This document shows positions 1-8,235 of a DNA stretch of 64,000 bases, in pieces. Each line of letters starts with the position of its first letter. Positions within the stretch are counted from its first letter, which is position 1. The notes below the pieces were generated by a model that was given only the letters and a program-made list of their open reading frames with translations, made no database searches and was not told the DNA's origin. Origin of the DNA: TWA4 sp051879195 (GTDB lineage Bacteria > Bacillota > Clostridia > Lachnospirales > Lachnospiraceae); contig JBJELO010000009.1 of NCBI GenBank assembly GCA_051879195.1, positions 3,617 to 67,616 on the forward strand. The letters are read 5' to 3'. Both the position numbers and the translations under genes were made by a program.

Positions 1-273
1 CGCAAAAGATCTCGCAGATAAAAACAACTAATTTAAAAAGGAACTTTATGAAAAATATCACCCCTATCTACAGCAAGGAGAATGATATGTCATAACTATT
101 ATGACATCAGATATATAAGCTAAGGTCGTTTGGCTCGTATATTGTCATTCTTCTAAAACAAACGACGGCACCTTATAAAAGTATATATGTCCGCTAGAAA
201 GGAGGGTTAAGGACAGCTCTAAAAGCCCAATCGCACATTAACAATCCAGTCTTTAGAAAAGGAGGTCTTCTCT
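1..273. other. Element leader without a clear gene
   Basis: No convincing gene lies here. An open frame on the plus strand ends with a stop at 29-31 and could be the tail of a gene that starts left of the window, but it is too short to identify. Two purine-rich Shine-Dalgarno-like stretches are visible, at about 197-205 and at 260-265. The second belongs to the gene at 274. The first has no good start codon after it and may mark a lost or very short reading frame. Confidence 0.4.
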
Positions 274-483
274 ATGATGACAAAAACCATTAAGGAACAG
301 ATTCTGGCTATCCGGGATACTGGAGAAACCAATATGTTTGACGTAAACGCCGTCCAGTATATCGCTAACCGCGAAGGATACTATGAACTGGTCGTTTACC
401 TGATGGACAATCATAAAGAGTACAGCAACTTCATCATGACAGGCACCGCACCAGGGCTTGAAAATGATGACGGCGAAATGTAA
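274..483 (+). CDS. DUF5049-like small protein
   Basis: A 69-residue protein with no membrane segment. Its N-terminal half (TIKEQILAIRDTGETNMFD, then a VQYIANREG stretch) and the following YELVVYL/HKEY segment resemble the DUF5049 family, small proteins of unknown function found on clostridial mobile elements. AGGAGG at 260-265 lies 8 bases before the first of two adjacent ATG codons, which supports this start. It is the first of a same-strand run of small accessory genes leading to the recombinase. The family assignment is from memory of conserved motifs; the function is unknown. Confidence 0.75.
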   Translation: MMTKTIKEQILAIRDTGETNMFDVNAVQYIANREGYYELVVYLMDNHKEYSNFIMTGTAPGLENDDGEM

Positions 484-512
484 CTGAAAGACGTAGAAAG
501 GGGGATATTTCT

Positions 513-1163
513 ATGATGTTAGATTTTAACGATGACAGAACCTACACCAAGGATGTAGTTCTTGCAAATGTCAGATACGCATTGCTCGATCCCAAATCAC
601 TGCAAGATGATGCGTTCTCTGCTGAATTTTTAGATATGGCGGTTGTATTTGTCTTAATGAATCATTCCAATCCAAACAGACCAAGATACAAGACTATTGA
701 TGCAGTAGATATGGTATCGCTGGACATTAAGCTCAATGAGATCATGGAAGCTGCCAATGAGAACTGCAAGAAAGCCGGATACAAAATCATGCTTATGGAA
801 GATGCCATATCCGAGATTACTGGAATAGAAATCTCGAACAACACCTTCTGTCCAATGTATATTGGAACAAACCCAGAGCGCATGCTTGGAGCTTCCATTC
901 TGATGTATGAAACATATTTGGAGGAACTTGCGGCGCAGATAGAGGATGACCTCTGTATTGCACCGTCAAGCATTCACGAGGTTCTCATCTTTCCGCTCTC
1001 TCTTATACATCCCGCAAAGATTATTGAAGCTGTGCGAGATGTAAATCAGACTGTCGTATTACCGCAGGAGAAGCTCAGCGACAGTGCATATATTTATCGC
1101 CGAGGCACTCATGCTATCTCACAGGCCACACTTAAGAGTCCCACTGATCTCACTTGCAAGTAA
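513..1163 (+). CDS. DUF5688 family protein
   Basis: A 216-residue soluble protein. The segment around residues 115-160 (ERMLGASILMYETYLEELA, then IAPSSIHEVLIFP) and the C-terminal VNQTVVLPQEKLSDSAYIY stretch match what I recall of DUF5688, a family of unknown function common on clostridial integrative elements. A GGGGG-type ribosome site precedes two adjacent ATG codons at 513 and 516, so the exact start is uncertain by one codon. It lies 29 bases after the DUF5049-like gene and was probably co-transcribed with it. No catalytic motif is visible. Confidence 0.75.
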   Translation: MMLDFNDDRTYTKDVVLANVRYALLDPKSLQDDAFSAEFLDMAVVFVLMNHSNPNRPRYKTIDAVDMVSLDIKLNEIMEAANENCKKAGYKIMLMEDAISEITGIEISNNTFCPMYIGTNPERMLGASILMYETYLEELAAQIEDDLCIAPSSIHEVLIFPLSLIHPAKIIEAVRDVNQTVVLPQEKLSDSAYIYRRGTHAISQATLKSPTDLTCK

Positions 1164-1203
1164 AGCAACAAAGAGTGATGAATGTGTAAAGGAGAAACAA
1201 ATC

Positions 1204-1452
1204 ATGTGGCAAGAAGGAACAATCGGTATTCCAGTAACAAAAACGGTTGAAAAAGAATACATAGCGGTTCATTACACCATAAAGGTATTCGATGAACCAA
1301 GTAAATTCGGCATCAATCATGGAAAAATCTCAAAACTGCAATTAAAACAAGATGGCGAGATTGTAGCTAATTATGATCGTGGCTGGGATATTTATCCGAC
1401 CACAAAGGAAGCCGAACTGGCTCTCTGCATCTTATTAATCCGACACAATTAA
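1204..1452 (+). CDS. Conserved hypothetical protein of mobile elements
   Basis: An 82-residue protein starting at an ATG that follows an AAGGAGAAAC ribosome site. An upstream in-frame ATG would overlap the preceding gene and has no such site. The protein carries FGINHGKISKLQLKQDGEI and NYDRGWDI stretches that I associate with a small hypothetical family seen next to DUF5688 and DUF4314 genes on clostridial elements. It has no membrane segments and no recognised domain. It sits 14 bases ahead of the next gene, consistent with one operon. Function unknown. Confidence 0.65.
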   Translation: MWQEGTIGIPVTKTVEKEYIAVHYTIKVFDEPSKFGINHGKISKLQLKQDGEIVANYDRGWDIYPTTKEAELALCILLIRHN

Positions 1453-1466
1453 AGGAGGTCTCTATC

Positions 1467-2531
1467 ATGACGACTATAAAATACGCCGCATCTGGCGAAC
1501 AAAGAAAGAAACTCGTAAATGCTTTATCTGAAATTCTCGGATATGAATCCAAATATCTCAAAGCTCCAAGCTATGGATATGAGATCGGCTCATGCATCGT
1601 CAATCGTGCCGGGGATATTGAATTTCCGGACGATATGACCGAAGAAGAAATCGAAGCTATTGTCAAGAAACTTACCTGGCATGGTTTCGAGAGAGCTCTG
1701 GATGAGCCTACGGGAGAAATCGACGGCGCACCTGCATTGGAAGAGTCTGCTCTCGGAGCAGAAGATCCGACTGAGGAAAATGTATCTGATGCCGTGGAAG
1801 CGACCGTCGAAGAATCTGAAGATGTTTTAGACGACGAAATCGTTGCCGATGAAAATAAAATCGGCGCAACTGAGGATTATGATACTTCTACAGAAACATC
1901 AACAGAGTCCATTAAAGAACCGGAAGCTCCTGTTATGCCAGAAGGCAACTTTGAATCAGCGGAAGCTACGGAAGAAGTTACAGACGAACAATCGGGGAAA
2001 ACTCCTCTTCCGGAAGAGACCGAGCCAAAGAAAATCGTAATTGAGCTTCCAAACTCTTACCTCAATGAAGCCGAACTTGGCAGAGTCAGAGCGATTGTTG
2101 CCAGTAAAGCATCCGTTCTCAAAAAAGCTCTTGAAGCCGATGATCTATCTATCGAGCGCAAAGAGGATAAAATTTGTTTTCCGTGGTTCACTGATCATGG
2201 GATTGATGGAGAAGCAAAAGCCTATATGCAGCTTATATCTGGCATTGCAAAACGAGCAAAAATGCTCACCCGGGTTACAGCTACAGAAAGCCCGTCAGAC
2301 AATGATAAATTCACGATGAGGCTCTTTCTTGTATCCTTGAACTTCAAGGGCGCAGAGTATGCATTTGCTCGTAAATTCCTGCTCCGCAACCTAACTGGAA
2401 ACAGTAGTTGGCGAACCGAAGACGCGAAAGCTCGACACGATGCACGTAAGATCCAACAGGAAATCGAGGCTCCAGAAGTAACTATCGAGAAGTCATTTGA
2501 AGGAGGTAAAAACTATGCAGAACTTTCCTAG
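1467..2531 (+). CDS. ICE virulence-protein-like gene with acidic linker
   Basis: A 354-residue protein in three parts. Residues 1-70 are a small folded region. Residues 75-190 are a very acidic, Glu/Thr/Ser-rich, low-complexity linker. The C-terminal region from about 195 to 330 contains an ICFPWF motif, an AFARKFLLRNLTGNSSW motif and several Arg/Lys-rich helices. That last part resembles proteins annotated simply as virulence protein on clostridial conjugative elements; the name is historical and does not prove a role in disease. It starts at an ATG after AAAGGAGG and overlaps the next gene by 17 bases, so translation is probably coupled. Confidence 0.65.
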   Translation: MTTIKYAASGEQRKKLVNALSEILGYESKYLKAPSYGYEIGSCIVNRAGDIEFPDDMTEEEIEAIVKKLTWHGFERALDEPTGEIDGAPALEESALGAEDPTEENVSDAVEATVEESEDVLDDEIVADENKIGATEDYDTSTETSTESIKEPEAPVMPEGNFESAEATEEVTDEQSGKTPLPEETEPKKIVIELPNSYLNEAELGRVRAIVASKASVLKKALEADDLSIERKEDKICFPWFTDHGIDGEAKAYMQLISGIAKRAKMLTRVTATESPSDNDKFTMRLFLVSLNFKGAEYAFARKFLLRNLTGNSSWRTEDAKARHDARKIQQEIEAPEVTIEKSFEGGKNYAELS

Positions 2532-2739
2532 TAAAAATACGATTGAAAAACTGCGAGAAATGTATCCTATCGGAACACGAGTGGAACTCGTTTCTATGAA
2601 TGATCCTTTTACTAAGCTAATGCCCGGCGAGCAAGGAACTGTTCAATTTGTTGACGATATCGGAACGGTTTTCGTCAACTGGGACTGTGGTTCCGGCCTC
2701 GGTGTCGCTTATGGTGAGGATGTAATCCGCAAAATCTAG
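2515..2739 (+). CDS. DUF4314 domain protein
   Basis: A 74-residue protein starting at the ATG after AGGAGG inside the end of the preceding gene. It reads IGTRVELVSMNDPF, then PGEQGTVQFVDDIGTVFVNW, then a GSGLGVAYGED end, which is the DUF4314 signature, a small SH3-like barrel fold. DUF4314 genes are frequent cargo on clostridial conjugative elements. It is the last gene of this small run, and a strong hairpin follows 24 bases after its stop. Molecular role unknown. Confidence 0.8.
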   Translation: MQNFPSKNTIEKLREMYPIGTRVELVSMNDPFTKLMPGEQGTVQFVDDIGTVFVNWDCGSGLGVAYGEDVIRKI

Positions 2740-2762
2740 CAACATATATACTTACTTACTTA

Positions 2763-2787
2763 AGCCAGCCCTGCTTATGGGCTGGCT
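2763..2787 (+). terminator. Hairpin after the accessory gene run
   Basis: A perfect 9-bp stem (AGCCAGCCC with GGGCTGGCT) and a 7-base loop stand 24 bases after the DUF4314 stop. No long T-run follows, so it may be an inefficient terminator or an RNA-stabilising hairpin that separates the accessory genes from the recombinase. Confidence 0.55.
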
Positions 2788-2883
2788 GCTCCAAAAATAA
2801 CCATAAAATATTACTTTATTTTACTTGATGTGATGCCCCTTCAGAGGTATCATGGGACAAACTATAAGAAGGAGGTAACGCTT

Positions 2884-4770
2884 ATGAGTAATACCGCAAT
2901 GGCAAATACGGCGCAGGCTCTTATGGATTCAATGACGCCAAAATTTGCCGTATCATATCTTCGCGTATCTACTCGCGGACAGGCCGAGCGAGGCGGTGGA
3001 CACGATGAAGGCTTTTCGATTCCCGCCCAACGTGAGGCCAATAAGAAAAAAGCCCTGTCTATGGGCGCAATGGTGGGCAAGGAATTTGTCGACCGTGGCG
3101 CATCCGCTAAATCCGCCGATCGCCCACAACTTCAAGCTATGCTTGAATATGTAAAAGAGAATGCCGATCGCGTAGATTACGTAATCGTACATAAGGTCGA
3201 TCGTCTCGCTCGTAATCGTGACGATGACAGCGACATTATGCGCGTATTGCGTGAGTGCGGCGTTCAACTTGTATCTGCATCAGAAAGTATTGATGATACA
3301 CCTGCTGGTATGTTGTTGCATGGCATCATGAGTTCAATCGCAGAGTTTTACTCGCAAAATCTTGCCACCGAAGTCAAGAAAGGTATGGGCGAAAAAATCA
3401 AAGGAGGCGGCACAGTCGGTCGAGCTCCGATTGGCTATCAAAATATCCGTCTTGTCGACGATAAAGGACGTGAGGAGCGTACCGTCATCACAGATCCGGA
3501 ACGTGCACCATTGATTAAGTTGGCTTTTGAAGAATATGCTACTGGAAATTGGACTGTTGCAGATTTGGCTGATCACTTGGCGGCCTGTGGGCTCAATACT
3601 CGATCAACGCCTAAAATCTCCTCTCAGCCCGTTACGCTCAAAACACTCCATAAGGTTCTCGTAAACCCCTATTATAAAGGCGTTGTAAAATATAAGGGCA
3701 TTGAGTATCCTGGAAGCCACGAAGCGCTTGTAGATACCGAAACCTGGGACAAGGTTCAAGCGATACTTGCATCGAGGATTAACGGCACTCGCAATCTTAA
3801 ACATCCCCACTTTCTGAAAGGAAGCATTTACTGCGCATACTGTGGTGAACGAATGATGGTGAGCAACGAAAAGAAAAAAGATGGCACCATATATCCATAT
3901 TTTGTATGCAGTGGCCGTCATAGTAAACGTAGAAAAGATTGTACAACAAAGGCCGTTCTGATAGACGTCGTAGAGAAAGAGATTGAAAAAATCTACGAAG
4001 CATACCAGCTTCCACCGGAAGTTCGAATTCTGCTGGAATCTTGCATACAAGAGATAATCTCCACAGAAAGAGCAAAATATGATGCTGAGCTGGATGGACT
4101 TAAAGGCGAAAAAGCCAAGCTTGAAAACAAGCGAAAAAAACTTCTTGAAGCTCATTACTGCGATGCGATTCCATTAGACCTTCTTAAATCCGAACAGCAG
4201 AGAATTGCAAAAGAATTGGCAAGCATTGAGCATGAAATCAAAATGCACGATACCACCTTTGAGCAAATAACCGAAAATCTTAAGAGAGCACTAGATATTG
4301 TAGAGAATTGCGGTGAGGCATATAAAAACGCCAGTGACACAATTAAAAAGCTGATGAATCAAGCAATATTCGAGAAGTTCTATATTAGTAACGACGCAGA
4401 TATGGAATTTAAGGTAGATGCAGAATTTAAGCCACCTTTCGACCAGATTCTTGAACCGGTTAAAGATGATATTATACGAATTAATAGATTAGCACAGGAT
4501 TGCTCAAGCAAGCTGAGCTATTATATAGACATAGCAAAAGACCACATCCAGAAAATCTTTGGATGTGGTCTTTATACCATAAATAATTCCACGAATATGT
4601 CAACTTACTCGAACGGCTCAAATTTTTTTAGCCATAATAGTTCGAGTAAGGTACTTTTGGTGGACCTGGCGGGAATCGAACCCGCGTCCGAAAACCTGTC
4701 CATCCAAGTGTCTCCCATCACAGTTTCCGTTTTAACATTCCCTCCGCCCTACGCCCGAAAACAGGCTTAA
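2884..4770 (+). CDS. Large serine recombinase (site-specific integrase)
   Basis: A 628-residue large serine recombinase that would excise and integrate the element. The resolvase domain is at about 22-175, with catalytic Ser29 in YLRVSTRGQ and the DRLARN motif. A recombinase domain follows at about 180-300, then a zinc ribbon (CAYCGERM and a distal Cys pair, about 315-360), then a Lys/Glu-rich coiled coil at about 400-480. The start at 2884 follows AGAAGGAGG; an upstream ATG at 2830 has no such site. The frame does not stop in the element: the last 37 or so residues are antisense to tmRNA (VDLAGIEPAS is the usual artefact of translating that strand). The native C-terminus is therefore probably altered by insertion. 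Catalytic core confidence is high; the C-terminal boundary is uncertain. Confidence 0.85.
   Translation: MSNTAMANTAQALMDSMTPKFAVSYLRVSTRGQAERGGGHDEGFSIPAQREANKKKALSMGAMVGKEFVDRGASAKSADRPQLQAMLEYVKENADRVDYVIVHKVDRLARNRDDDSDIMRVLRECGVQLVSASESIDDTPAGMLLHGIMSSIAEFYSQNLATEVKKGMGEKIKGGGTVGRAPIGYQNIRLVDDKGREERTVITDPERAPLIKLAFEEYATGNWTVADLADHLAACGLNTRSTPKISSQPVTLKTLHKVLVNPYYKGVVKYKGIEYPGSHEALVDTETWDKVQAILASRINGTRNLKHPHFLKGSIYCAYCGERMMVSNEKKKDGTIYPYFVCSGRHSKRRKDCTTKAVLIDVVEKEIEKIYEAYQLPPEVRILLESCIQEIISTERAKYDAELDGLKGEKAKLENKRKKLLEAHYCDAIPLDLLKSEQQRIAKELASIEHEIKMHDTTFEQITENLKRALDIVENCGEAYKNASDTIKKLMNQAIFEKFYISNDADMEFKVDAEFKPPFDQILEPVKDDIIRINRLAQDCSSKLSYYIDIAKDHIQKIFGCGLYTINNSTNMSTYSNGSNFFSHNSSSKVLLVDLAGIEPASENLSIQVSPITVSVLTFPPPYARKQA
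4537..4573. terminator. Bidirectional hairpin inside the recombinase end
   Basis: A perfect 14-bp stem (AAAGACCACATCCA with TGGATGTGGTCTTT) and a 9-base loop. On the minus strand it lies about 85 bases after the tmRNA 3' end and runs into TTTTGC, so it could end tmRNA transcription. On the plus strand it sits within the recombinase frame, about 200 bases before the stop, an unusual place for such a structure. Confidence 0.6.
4604..4650. repeat. Inverted repeat at the element/tmRNA junction, candidate att site
   Basis: CTTACTCGAA (4604-4613) is mirrored by TTCGAGTAAG (4641-4650), with a nested GGCT/AGCC pair around a T-rich centre. The repeat ends 7 bases from the tmRNA CCA end. Serine integrase attachment sites are about 40-50 bp imperfect inverted repeats, which fits the size and place. 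Calling it the right attachment site is inference. It could also be a hairpin belonging to the native tmRNA downstream region. Confidence 0.45.
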
Positions 4771-5004
4771 GACTTCAGTAGCTTCATAAATGCTTTTTAC
4801 TCCTCAAAGCTTTGGAGCAAAAGTTCCTTACCGAATACGATGCCGGGAACTCAGATGGTAAGCACTCTGAGGCCGACAGCTGCCATTAGGCAGCGTATGC
4901 TAAATTATCTTCAGCGTTTAATTTTAATTCCGTTTTGATACGCAGTCACGGTCTGCGGATGGCTGCTCAGACTTCGAAATCCCCGTCGAAACCAGTACAA
5001 GCCC
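4658..5004 (-). ncRNA. ssrA: Transfer-messenger RNA
   Basis: A 347-base tmRNA that rescues stalled ribosomes. The 5' end GGGCTTG pairs fully, counting G-U pairs, with CAGGTCC of the 3' acceptor, followed by encoded ACCA. The 5' part has the conserved TGGTTTCGACGGGG element, and the T-arm GCGGGTTCGATTCCCGC is intact. The tag reading frame (4886-4915, minus) is GCT GAA GAT AAT TTA GCA TAC GCT GCC TAA, giving tag AEDNLAYAA. The 3' end directly faces the integrated element, but the mature RNA sequence appears complete. Confidence 0.95.
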
Positions 5005-5050
5005 TGGTCAAAGCGGCAGACACAGATATACAGCATCTGCCGTATCTGTA

Positions 5051-5080
5051 ATACTAGCACAGGACAGATCAGATTGTCAA
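5051..5080 (-). promoter_or_regulatory. ssrA promoter
   Basis: On the minus strand TTGACA (5075-5080) and TAGTAT (5051-5056) are separated by 18 bases, with TG one base ahead of the -10 box. This would give a precursor with a leader of roughly 40 bases before the mature tmRNA 5' end. It lies between the yggS stop and ssrA, so the RNA has its own promoter. Confidence 0.8.
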
Positions 5081-5088
5081 GAAAAAAA

Positions 5089-5784
5089 TTAAATCGCGTA
5101 ATTTCGTTCTCCGAAGATGGCGGTTCCCACGCGGATCATGGTAGAACCCTCTTCGATGGCAACCTCGAAGTCGTTGGTCATGCCCATGGAAAGCTCGGTC
5201 ATCTCCACGCCGGGAATCTCCATAGCTTTCAGCCGGTCACGAAGTCTGCGCATGGCACGGAAATGAACACGGTTTTCTTCAGGGTCGTCCACAAACGGAG
5301 CGATAGTCATGAGACCGCGGATCTGTACGTTGGGCAGCTGGGCAATTTCACGTACCAGCTCTTCCGTTTCGGAAGCACTGATTCCGTCCTTGGAATCTTC
5401 CTGAGCCATATTGACTTCAATCAGGACGGGGACTTTATCCACTCCTTTTTTAACAGCCTCCTTCTGAATCTCTTCTGCCAGACGGAGCGAGTCAACAGAG
5501 TGGATCAGGCAGGCCTTGTCCACGATGTATTTGACCTTGTTGCGCTGGAGATGGCCGATCAGGTGCCAGTTGAGCGGCTCCTTGATTTCTTCTATTTTAT
5601 TGCACATTTCCTGTACTTTATTCTCACCGAAGTCCTTCGTTCCGGTTTCCATGATTTCACGAATCAGTTCCACCGGTTTCGTTTTGCTGACTGCGATCAG
5701 CAAAACGTCTTCTCTGGGGCGCCCTGCCCGTTTGCAGGCAGCCTGGACACGGGATTCAACTTCCATCAGATTTTCTTTTACCAT
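5089..5784 (-). CDS. yggS: YggS family PLP-binding protein
   Basis: A 231-residue protein of the YggS/PLPBP family, which binds pyridoxal phosphate and helps maintain PLP homeostasis. It is a single alanine-racemase-type barrel. PLP-binding Lys34 is in LIAVSKTKP, followed by DFGENKVQE, WHLIGHLQRNK and the C-terminal SMGMTNDFEVAI and GTAIFG motifs. Length and motif order match the family. The ATG follows CAGGAGG. It stands alone, with ssrA downstream and a divergent reductase gene upstream; in many Firmicutes the homologue is next to sepF and divIVA instead. Confidence 0.92.
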   Translation of the reverse strand: MVKENLMEVESRVQAACKRAGRPREDVLLIAVSKTKPVELIREIMETGTKDFGENKVQEMCNKIEEIKEPLNWHLIGHLQRNKVKYIVDKACLIHSVDSLRLAEEIQKEAVKKGVDKVPVLIEVNMAQEDSKDGISASETEELVREIAQLPNVQIRGLMTIAPFVDDPEENRVHFRAMRRLRDRLKAMEIPGVEMTELSMGMTNDFEVAIEEGSTMIRVGTAIFGERNYAI

Positions 5785-5937
5785 GATAGTTCCTCCTGTA
5801 GATTTTTTAGCAGCTGCCTATATTTTACACCATTTTCATATAACTGCAAGTAAAACGTGAGAATCCTTTACTGGAAGAATGCGTCGGGATGTGGTATGAT
5901 AATAACTATGGTAAATATGAGAAAGGATGATTAACGA

Positions 5938-7062
5938 ATGAAAATTGATAATTTATATGATATTCCAAAACTGGGATTCGGTCTGATGAGACTTCCGAAA
6001 AAGGATGGAAAGATTGATATTGAAACGGCAAGCCGTATGGTGGACGATTGTCTGGCTGCAGGTTTCTGCTATTTTGATACGGCCTATGTATATGATGGGG
6101 GAGATTCCGAATGTGCGGTGAAGGAACTGTTGACCTCACGTTACCCCAGAGAGCAGTTCTGCCTGGCGACGAAGCTGCCTGCCTGGGAGATGAAGAGCAG
6201 GGAAGACAGGGACAGACTGTTTCAGATTCAGCTGGAACGTACCGGTGCTCAGTATTTTGATTTTTATCTGCTGCACGCCATCAGCCAGGAGAATATCGGC
6301 ATTTACGATAAATTTGACTGTTTTGAATGGCTTCAGGAGAAAAAGTCTGAGGGATTGATCCGTCATGCAGGCTTTTCTTTCCATGATACGCCGGAGATGC
6401 TGGATGAAGTGCTGACGAAGCACCCTGAGATAGAATTTGTACAGCTGCAGATCAATTACGCGGACTGGGAGAATGAAAAAGTTCAGTCACGCGGTGTGTA
6501 TGAGGTTGCAAGAAAGCATGGAAAACCGGTTATTATCATGGAACCGGTGAAAGGCGGCAATCTGGCAATTCTCCGTGATGACATCGGCAGTGTACTGAAG
6601 GAAGCACGTCCCGATGCATCTTATGCATCCTGGGCTTTGCGTTTCGCAGCATCACATGAGGGACTGCTGACGGTGCTGAGCGGCATGTCCAGCGAAGAAC
6701 AGATGAAGGATAATCTTGCGACCATGACAAATTTTGAACCTCTGACAAAGGAAGAAAAGGCCCTGATCAATCAGGTAACAGAGAAACTGAATCAGATTCC
6801 CACAGTTGCCTGCACAGCCTGCCGTTACTGTGTGGAAGGATGCCCTCAGGAGATTCAGATTCCCGATATGATCAAGTTTCTGAATACATGCAGGGTTTAT
6901 GATTACAACGCATCTGTGGGAAGAAGCTTCGATATGGCATTGAGAGACGGATCCGGCAGACCTTCTGACTGTGTTCAGTGCGGACAGTGTGAAAGTGTCT
7001 GCCCTCAGCATCTGCCTATTATCAGTATTATGGAAGATGCATCAAAGGAACTGGAAAGGTAA
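5938..7062 (+). CDS. Aldo/keto reductase with C-terminal 4Fe-4S domain
   Basis: A 374-residue fusion. Residues 1-270 are an aldo/keto reductase barrel, with the DTAYVYD active-site loop (Asp/Tyr), a Lys in ATKLPAW and a His in YLLHAI making up the usual tetrad. Residues 285-365 are a ferredoxin-like domain with two Cys clusters (CTACRYCVEGCP and CVQCGQCESVCP), enough for two 4Fe-4S clusters. Such fusions are common in anaerobes and probably couple NAD(P)H and ferredoxin-type electrons; the substrate cannot be told. A -10-like TATGATAAT lies upstream. The histidine kinase starts 5 bases after the stop, so the two genes probably share a transcript. Confidence 0.9.
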   Translation: MKIDNLYDIPKLGFGLMRLPKKDGKIDIETASRMVDDCLAAGFCYFDTAYVYDGGDSECAVKELLTSRYPREQFCLATKLPAWEMKSREDRDRLFQIQLERTGAQYFDFYLLHAISQENIGIYDKFDCFEWLQEKKSEGLIRHAGFSFHDTPEMLDEVLTKHPEIEFVQLQINYADWENEKVQSRGVYEVARKHGKPVIIMEPVKGGNLAILRDDIGSVLKEARPDASYASWALRFAASHEGLLTVLSGMSSEEQMKDNLATMTNFEPLTKEEKALINQVTEKLNQIPTVACTACRYCVEGCPQEIQIPDMIKFLNTCRVYDYNASVGRSFDMALRDGSGRPSDCVQCGQCESVCPQHLPIISIMEDASKELER

Positions 7063-7066
7063 ATCT

Positions 7067-8218
7067 GTGAAGGAAAAACATGGATCCCTGTCTGCACAGC
7101 TTACATTGTTTGTACTGGCAGATCTGCTCGGCAGTGTGCTGGCCGGGCTGCTCATTAATATCATTGGAAAAAAGGTGATCGATCAGTGCTGTTCATCGGA
7201 CCGGTATTCTGTTTCCGGACAGAATACGGTTTATTATAATTACCTGCTGGTGGGAAGTGTTATCTGTGTTTCTTTTTCTTTCCTGATTGTTTTTTTCATA
7301 TATACATATTTCAAATTCCGCTATATCAGTCTGTTGAATCAGGAAGTAAAAGCGGTGGAAGACGGGGAATTATCCCGTTCGATTACGGTCAGGGGACGGG
7401 ATGAAATTACGGACCTGGCGGAAAGTATGGAGAATATGCGCCATTCTTTTACCGATAAGATGCTGACCATTGAGAAGATGCAGAAGGAACAGAATGATCT
7501 GGTAGCTGAGATGTCTCATGATATGCGGACGCCGTTGACCGCGCTGATGATGTATCTCGATTTTTTGAAAGATCAGAGAACTGCGGATCCGGAGATTTGT
7601 CTGGCTTATATCAATAAAGCTTATGAGAAGGCCGGATGTATTAAAGTTATGATGGATGACATGTTTTCCTATTTTCGTCTTGACAGGGAGATAAGCTGTG
7701 AGCTGGAACAGGCGCCGGCTCCGGAGCTTCTGTATGAATTTGTTTCGGAAATCACCGCCATGCTGGAGCAGGATCATTTTCAGGTGCAGGAGCATATCAG
7801 TGTACCGGAGCGTAATATCCTTTTCTGCAGCGCATATATGAGCCGCATTGCCGGTAACGTATGTTCCAATATCCGCAAATACGCGGACAGAAAGGAACCG
7901 GTGAAGATAACGCTTCATCAGGAGGATGCACTTGTTCATTCCGCGGGGACGAAGGTGCAGGTACTGACGCTGACGGTCAGAAACCGGAAGATGGCTCCTG
8001 AGTGTCCGGAGGAAACCGCTATGGAAAGCATGGGTCTTGGTATCAGGAATATTCAGAAGATGATGGAAAATATGGCCGGAGATATGTTCTGTATTGAAGA
8101 CAGGGTTGAAAACAGAGAGCATGGAAAAGATTTTTCTCCGGAGGAGACTGCACAGTTCCGGATATATTATGAGCTTCGCCTTATGTTTCGGGTAACAGAT
8201 GAAAAAATGGGGAATTGA
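7067..8218 (+). CDS. Orphan sensor histidine kinase
   Basis: A 383-residue membrane sensor kinase. One membrane segment lies at about 12-32 and a second at about 65-85, enclosing a short extracellular loop of about 30 residues. A HAMP-like segment follows, then the phosphoacceptor H-box MSHDMRTPLTAL, an N-box (NVCSNIRKYA) and a G-box (SMGLGIRNI). The GTG start at 7067 is 4 bases after the reductase stop and follows GGAAAGG. No response regulator is adjacent on either side, so its partner must be elsewhere. The small sensor loop leaves the signal open; linkage to a redox enzyme suggests but does not prove a redox input. Confidence 0.85.
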   Translation: MKEKHGSLSAQLTLFVLADLLGSVLAGLLINIIGKKVIDQCCSSDRYSVSGQNTVYYNYLLVGSVICVSFSFLIVFFIYTYFKFRYISLLNQEVKAVEDGELSRSITVRGRDEITDLAESMENMRHSFTDKMLTIEKMQKEQNDLVAEMSHDMRTPLTALMMYLDFLKDQRTADPEICLAYINKAYEKAGCIKVMMDDMFSYFRLDREISCELEQAPAPELLYEFVSEITAMLEQDHFQVQEHISVPERNILFCSAYMSRIAGNVCSNIRKYADRKEPVKITLHQEDALVHSAGTKVQVLTLTVRNRKMAPECPEETAMESMGLGIRNIQKMMENMAGDMFCIEDRVENREHGKDFSPEETAQFRIYYELRLMFRVTDEKMGN

Positions 8219-8235
8219 TAAAGGACAGATGTACG

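Larger units (their letters stand above)
1..4650. mobile_element. Right end of an integrated conjugative-type element
   Basis: Four accessory genes of families typical of clostridial integrative conjugative elements (DUF5049, DUF5688, virulence-protein-like, DUF4314) are followed by a large serine recombinase that stops inside the neighbouring tmRNA gene. Ordinary chromosomal genes begin immediately beyond. The junction is placed in the inverted repeat at 4604-4650, next to the tmRNA CCA end at 4658. The left end and conjugation genes are not in the window, so the element could equally be a mobilisable island or a prophage remnant. The right boundary is inferred, not proven. Confidence 0.7.

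Noticed and set aside
5074..5853. A 259-residue plus-strand reading frame antisense to yggS
   Set aside because: It is the reverse strand of a well-conserved gene with no known domain; the antisense protein is low-complexity and unsupported.
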